NCBI RefSeq assembly: GCF_013002705.1
Contig: NZ_JABEND010000001.1
Location: 372,001-436,000, forward strand
Source: Nakamurella aerolata
GTDB lineage: Bacteria > Actinomycetota > Actinomycetes > Mycobacteriales > Nakamurellaceae
Direction of reading: 5' to 3'
DNA: 64,000 nt
Shown here: piece by piece, positions 60,805 through 64,000 of the stretch
Numbering within the stretch: position 1 is the first letter of the stretch
Layout of the letters: each line of letters begins with the position of its first letter
Made by a program: the position numbers and the translations under genes
Notes under the pieces: model-generated
The model's database searches: none
What the model was told of the DNA's origin: nothing
What the model saw: the letters and a program-made list of their open reading frames with translations, nothing else

Positions 60805-61299
60805 ATGAACAACCCGGCACCGCAGGGATATCAATCGCAGGCGCCAGCCACCCCGCCGACCGGCCCGGCCGGTGGCGCACCGACGCGATCGGCCGGCCGG
60901 ACCATGCTGGCCACCGTCATCGCGGTTGTGGTGGTGACGGGGGCGATCTCCGCGTGGCTGCTGATGGGCAAGTCGTACGACATCAGCACCCCACGCGGTG
61001 CCGCCGAGCAGTTCGCGGCAGCGGTCAACGACCGCAATTACGACCAAGTCAACGAGCTGTCCTGCTCACGGCTGACCCGCGGCATGGGCGACTCCGGCAG
61101 CAGCGCCTTGGGTGACGACTTGCTCGGCAAGGTCACCCTCGAGGTGCAGGACGCCAAGGAGACCGGCAACCGCGAGGGCGAAGCCACCTTCAAGGTCAAC
61201 TCGCCGATGGGGGCGACGACGTTCAGGTCGCAGATGCGGCAGGACGAGAGCAACGAGCGCTGGCAGGTCTGCCCCGATCTGAACAGCATCGGCGGCTGA
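60805..61299 (+). CDS. Small single-pass membrane protein (lumazine-like DUF4878-type)
   Basis: A 164-residue protein: Pro/Gly-rich cytoplasmic N-terminus (about 1-32), one membrane helix ([20 protein letters not shown], about 34-54) and an external alpha+beta domain beginning [20 protein letters not shown] with two Cys ([11 protein letters not shown] and WQVCPDLNS) that could pair. The external domain resembles the NTF2-like DUF4878 proteins of actinobacteria; I hold this loosely. It is divergent from the ATPase gene, in the place held by a lipoprotein gene near mpa in mycobacteria. Confidence 0.65.
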   Translation: MNNPAPQGYQSQAPATPPTGPAGGAPTRSAGRTMLATVIAVVVVTGAISAWLLMGKSYDISTPRGAAEQFAAAVNDRNYDQVNELSCSRLTRGMGDSGSSALGDDLLGKVTLEVQDAKETGNREGEATFKVNSPMGATTFRSQMRQDESNERWQVCPDLNSIGG

Positions 61300-61359
61300 T
61301 CTCCGGGCGGGACCGCCCCTGAGCAACCGGCTCAAGGACGAGGCGCGGCGATGGTTCGG

Positions 61360-62511
<1,152 letters not shown>

Positions 62512-63525
62512 TCAGGGTCGCGCCGACCGCAGCTCCAGCTCGCGCCGACTCACCCTGCCAACCGCGCGACCCTCGTCGTCCACCACCACGAAGCTGCTGG
62601 AACCGTTGCGCCGCAACAGTTCCGCCAGCTCTTCGGCGCCGTCACCGGTCAGCACGACGGCCCCTGCAGGGTCGGCGTCACCCGATCCGGGTGCAGAGGC
62701 CGCGCCTCGACGGGCGGCAACCACAGCGGCGAGCCGCGCGTACGCCAGCTCGCGGCGCGCCTCGAGCACCGCGATCACCGCGAGATGCACTGCCATCGCC
62801 ACCAGCACAACGGTCACCAGCCAGCGACCGGGGCCCGCCGTCATCCGGAGCCAGCCGAGCACCGCAAGCAGCAGCAGGCCGCCGCAGACCAGCGTTGTCC
62901 CGAGGTAGCCGGCGATGGTTCCCGCCGATTGCTTCCCGGTGATCCGCCAGACGATGCTGCGCATCAACTCGCCGCCGTCCATCGGCACCGCCGGCAATAG
63001 GTTGAACACCGCAAGCAGCAGGTTCACCACGCCGACCGTCATGAACAGCAGCCACGGTCCGGTGTCCGGGCGCACCAGGTGTGCGGCCAGCAGGCCGGCG
63101 CCGCCGACCACACCGGAGACCAGCGGCCCGGCAACGGCGACGATGGCATCGGCCGACGCCCGGCTGCGATCCGGACGAGTCCCTGCGCCGGAGTCGGCTC
63201 CGGAGCCGGGCATGGAGTCCCGTTCGTCGAGGATGTCGGTCTGGCCGCCGAGCACGTCGAAGCTGATCCGCACCGGCCGCTGCCCGACCGCCTTGGCAGC
63301 AAACAGATGTCCACACTCGTGCAGCAGCACACTGACCAGCAACAGCACGGTGAGCACCACGCCGGCCACCACCGCGCCGAGCGTCGAATCGTCCGGCAAC
63401 AGTCGCCGGGCCAGCAGCACCACAACCGCCAGCACGATCGCCAGCGACGCCGGCCAGCTCGCGTTCAACAACACCGGCACACCGGCGATCCGGCCGAGCC
63501 GGGTCCCGCGCCGCGCCGAGGTCAT
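62512..63525 (-). CDS. M50 site-2-type zinc metalloprotease with CBS-like C-terminus
   Basis: A 337-residue membrane protease. HECGH at residues 69-73 gives the zinc His pair and catalytic Glu, and NLLPAVPMDGGELMRSIVWR (about 188-207) supplies the third ligand Asp. About six membrane helices span 15-250; a soluble C-terminal part (VVLTGDGAEELAELLRRNGS to VGRVSRRELELR) resembles half a CBS domain, as in Rip3-like SpoIVFB-type proteases. It may act in regulated intramembrane proteolysis; the substrate is unknown. ATG at 63525. Confidence 0.87.
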   Translation of the reverse strand: MTSARRGTRLGRIAGVPVLLNASWPASLAIVLAVVVLLARRLLPDDSTLGAVVAGVVLTVLLLVSVLLHECGHLFAAKAVGQRPVRISFDVLGGQTDILDERDSMPGSGADSGAGTRPDRSRASADAIVAVAGPLVSGVVGGAGLLAAHLVRPDTGPWLLFMTVGVVNLLLAVFNLLPAVPMDGGELMRSIVWRITGKQSAGTIAGYLGTTLVCGGLLLLAVLGWLRMTAGPGRWLVTVVLVAMAVHLAVIAVLEARRELAYARLAAVVAARRGAASAPGSGDADPAGAVVLTGDGAEELAELLRRNGSSSFVVVDDEGRAVGRVSRRELELRSARP

Positions 63526-63658
63526 GGCCTCAGGGTACGGTTCGCCCGGTCCGTGCGGTTGGCGACGAACCAAAGGCTGGACCAGCACCGGACCAGGACA
63601 GGGCACAGCCGGGCTACCGGCCGGTAACCATTCGTGGCCGGCTGGCTATCCTCGGCCG

Positions 63659-64000
63659 GTGGTCAGTGATTCAGGCAGTGCCCAGCCGCAGACGCCAACC
63701 GGCCCCACCGGCACCCCGACCGCTCCGACCCCCGACCGGTCGGTGCCCGTCGACCCGGTGCCCGACAACTCGGCCCGCACCGATCCGGTCCCCAGTGATC
63801 CGGTCCCCAGCGCTTCGGCCCGGGCCGCTGTGGCAGCGGGCGATGCGGTGGCAGCGGGAGGTGCGGTGGCAGCGGGCGATGCGGTGGGAGCGGGTGATGC
63901 CTCCAGTCAGCTTGCGTATTACCGGCAAGTGTCCGAGTCCAGCGCCGACGGTGTGCTGACCGCCAGCTATCAGCCCACCGCCGTCACCGAGGGCGCCTGG
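63659..64000 (+). CDS. N-terminal part of an unidentified Pro/Ala-rich protein
   Basis: An open frame from GTG at 63659 to the window edge (114 codons, no stop). The first about 80 residues are disordered (QPQTPTGPTGTPTAPTPDRS; then an AVAAGDAVAAGGAVAAGDAV array). The last about 30 (LAYYRQVSESSADGVLTASY, QPTAVTEGAW) look folded and faintly recall the start of hotdog-fold thioesterases, but this is weak. In mycobacteria a RecB-like nuclease gene occupies a similar place, and nothing here supports that. It is divergent from the M50 protease gene. Confidence 0.5.
   Translation, partial: MVSDSGSAQPQTPTGPTGTPTAPTPDRSVPVDPVPDNSARTDPVPSDPVPSASARAAVAAGDAVAAGGAVAAGDAVGAGDASSQLAYYRQVSESSADGVLTASYQPTAVTEGAW
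63827..63898. repeat. 18-bp tandem array in the partial ORF
   Basis: Four units of the GCGGTGGCAGCGGGCGAT type (63827, 63845, 63863, 63881), encoding AVAAGD-like hexapeptides. Confidence 0.85.

Overview
The window is a 64 kb piece of a high-GC Gram-positive (actinobacterial) chromosome. Evidence: GC-rich codon third positions, many GTG and TTG starts, a complete Pup-proteasome locus (pup, prcB, prcA, dop, pafA, pafB, pafC, Mpa/ARC-type ATPase), RbpA, a SigE-family ECF sigma factor, and a mycobacteria-like gene order (M24 peptidase, 5'-3' exonuclease, DUF4333 membrane protein, helY, tatC, pafC-pafB-pafA, prcA, prcB, pup, dop, mpa, trmI). I cannot fix the genus; a Nakamurella-like or related deep-branching lineage would fit. 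No tRNA, rRNA, CRISPR array, transposase or prophage was seen.

Layout. 1-2966: an oleate hydratase / 3-hydroxyacyl-CoA dehydrogenase / TetR operon for hydroxy-fatty acids, running off the left edge. 3000-4150: a palindrome-rich spot, a GNAT-like remnant and a VapBC-like toxin-antitoxin pair. 4194-8269: DksA-like zinc protein, acyl-CoA synthetase, an AlkZ/YcaQ-like protein and a small conserved protein. 8412-12157: tryptophan to anthranilate (tryptophan 2,3-dioxygenase, kynureninase, a candidate kynurenine formamidase of the HGGxW alpha/beta-hydrolase type, and an epimerase-like protein). 12502-15161: an unusual three-gene cassette of a tandem-repeat Gly/Ala/Asp protein, a JmjC/cupin hydroxylase and a sucrase/ferredoxin-like [2Fe-2S] protein; this is the best candidate for an undescribed system. 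15309-32975: housekeeping and accessory genes (PRPP synthetase, SoxR, PHP phosphoesterase, GDPD, thymidine kinase, phosphodiester glycosidase, RbpA, Lnt-Ppm lipoprotein/mannosylation pair, aminopropyltransferase-like protein, prolyl oligopeptidase, Lrp regulator, M24 peptidase, exonuclease, nitroreductase).

33259-60583 is the proteasome neighbourhood read almost wholly on the minus strand: mpa, then a GIDE-domain membrane protein, a four-gene sugar-type ABC transporter, an SDR, an ECF sigma with a candidate anti-sigma, dop, an aldo/keto reductase with a divergent MerR regulator, pup-prcB-prcA, two CNNM/CorC-type proteins, pafA, pafB-pafC, tatC and helY. The Pup genes encode tagging (PafA), depupylation/deamidation (Dop, acting on a Pup ending GGQ), unfolding (ATPase ending QYL) and proteolysis (PrcA/PrcB); PafBC is the linked DNA-damage regulator. 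60805-64000 holds a small membrane protein, TrmI, an M50 site-2-type protease with a CBS region, and a truncated Pro/Ala-rich ORF.

Two structural themes stand out: (i) at least three copies of a roughly 62-bp hairpin repeat in intergenic DNA (4604, 49445, 49645), and (ii) an exceptional density of short tandem arrays (9-81 bp units), both between genes and in frame inside proteins.
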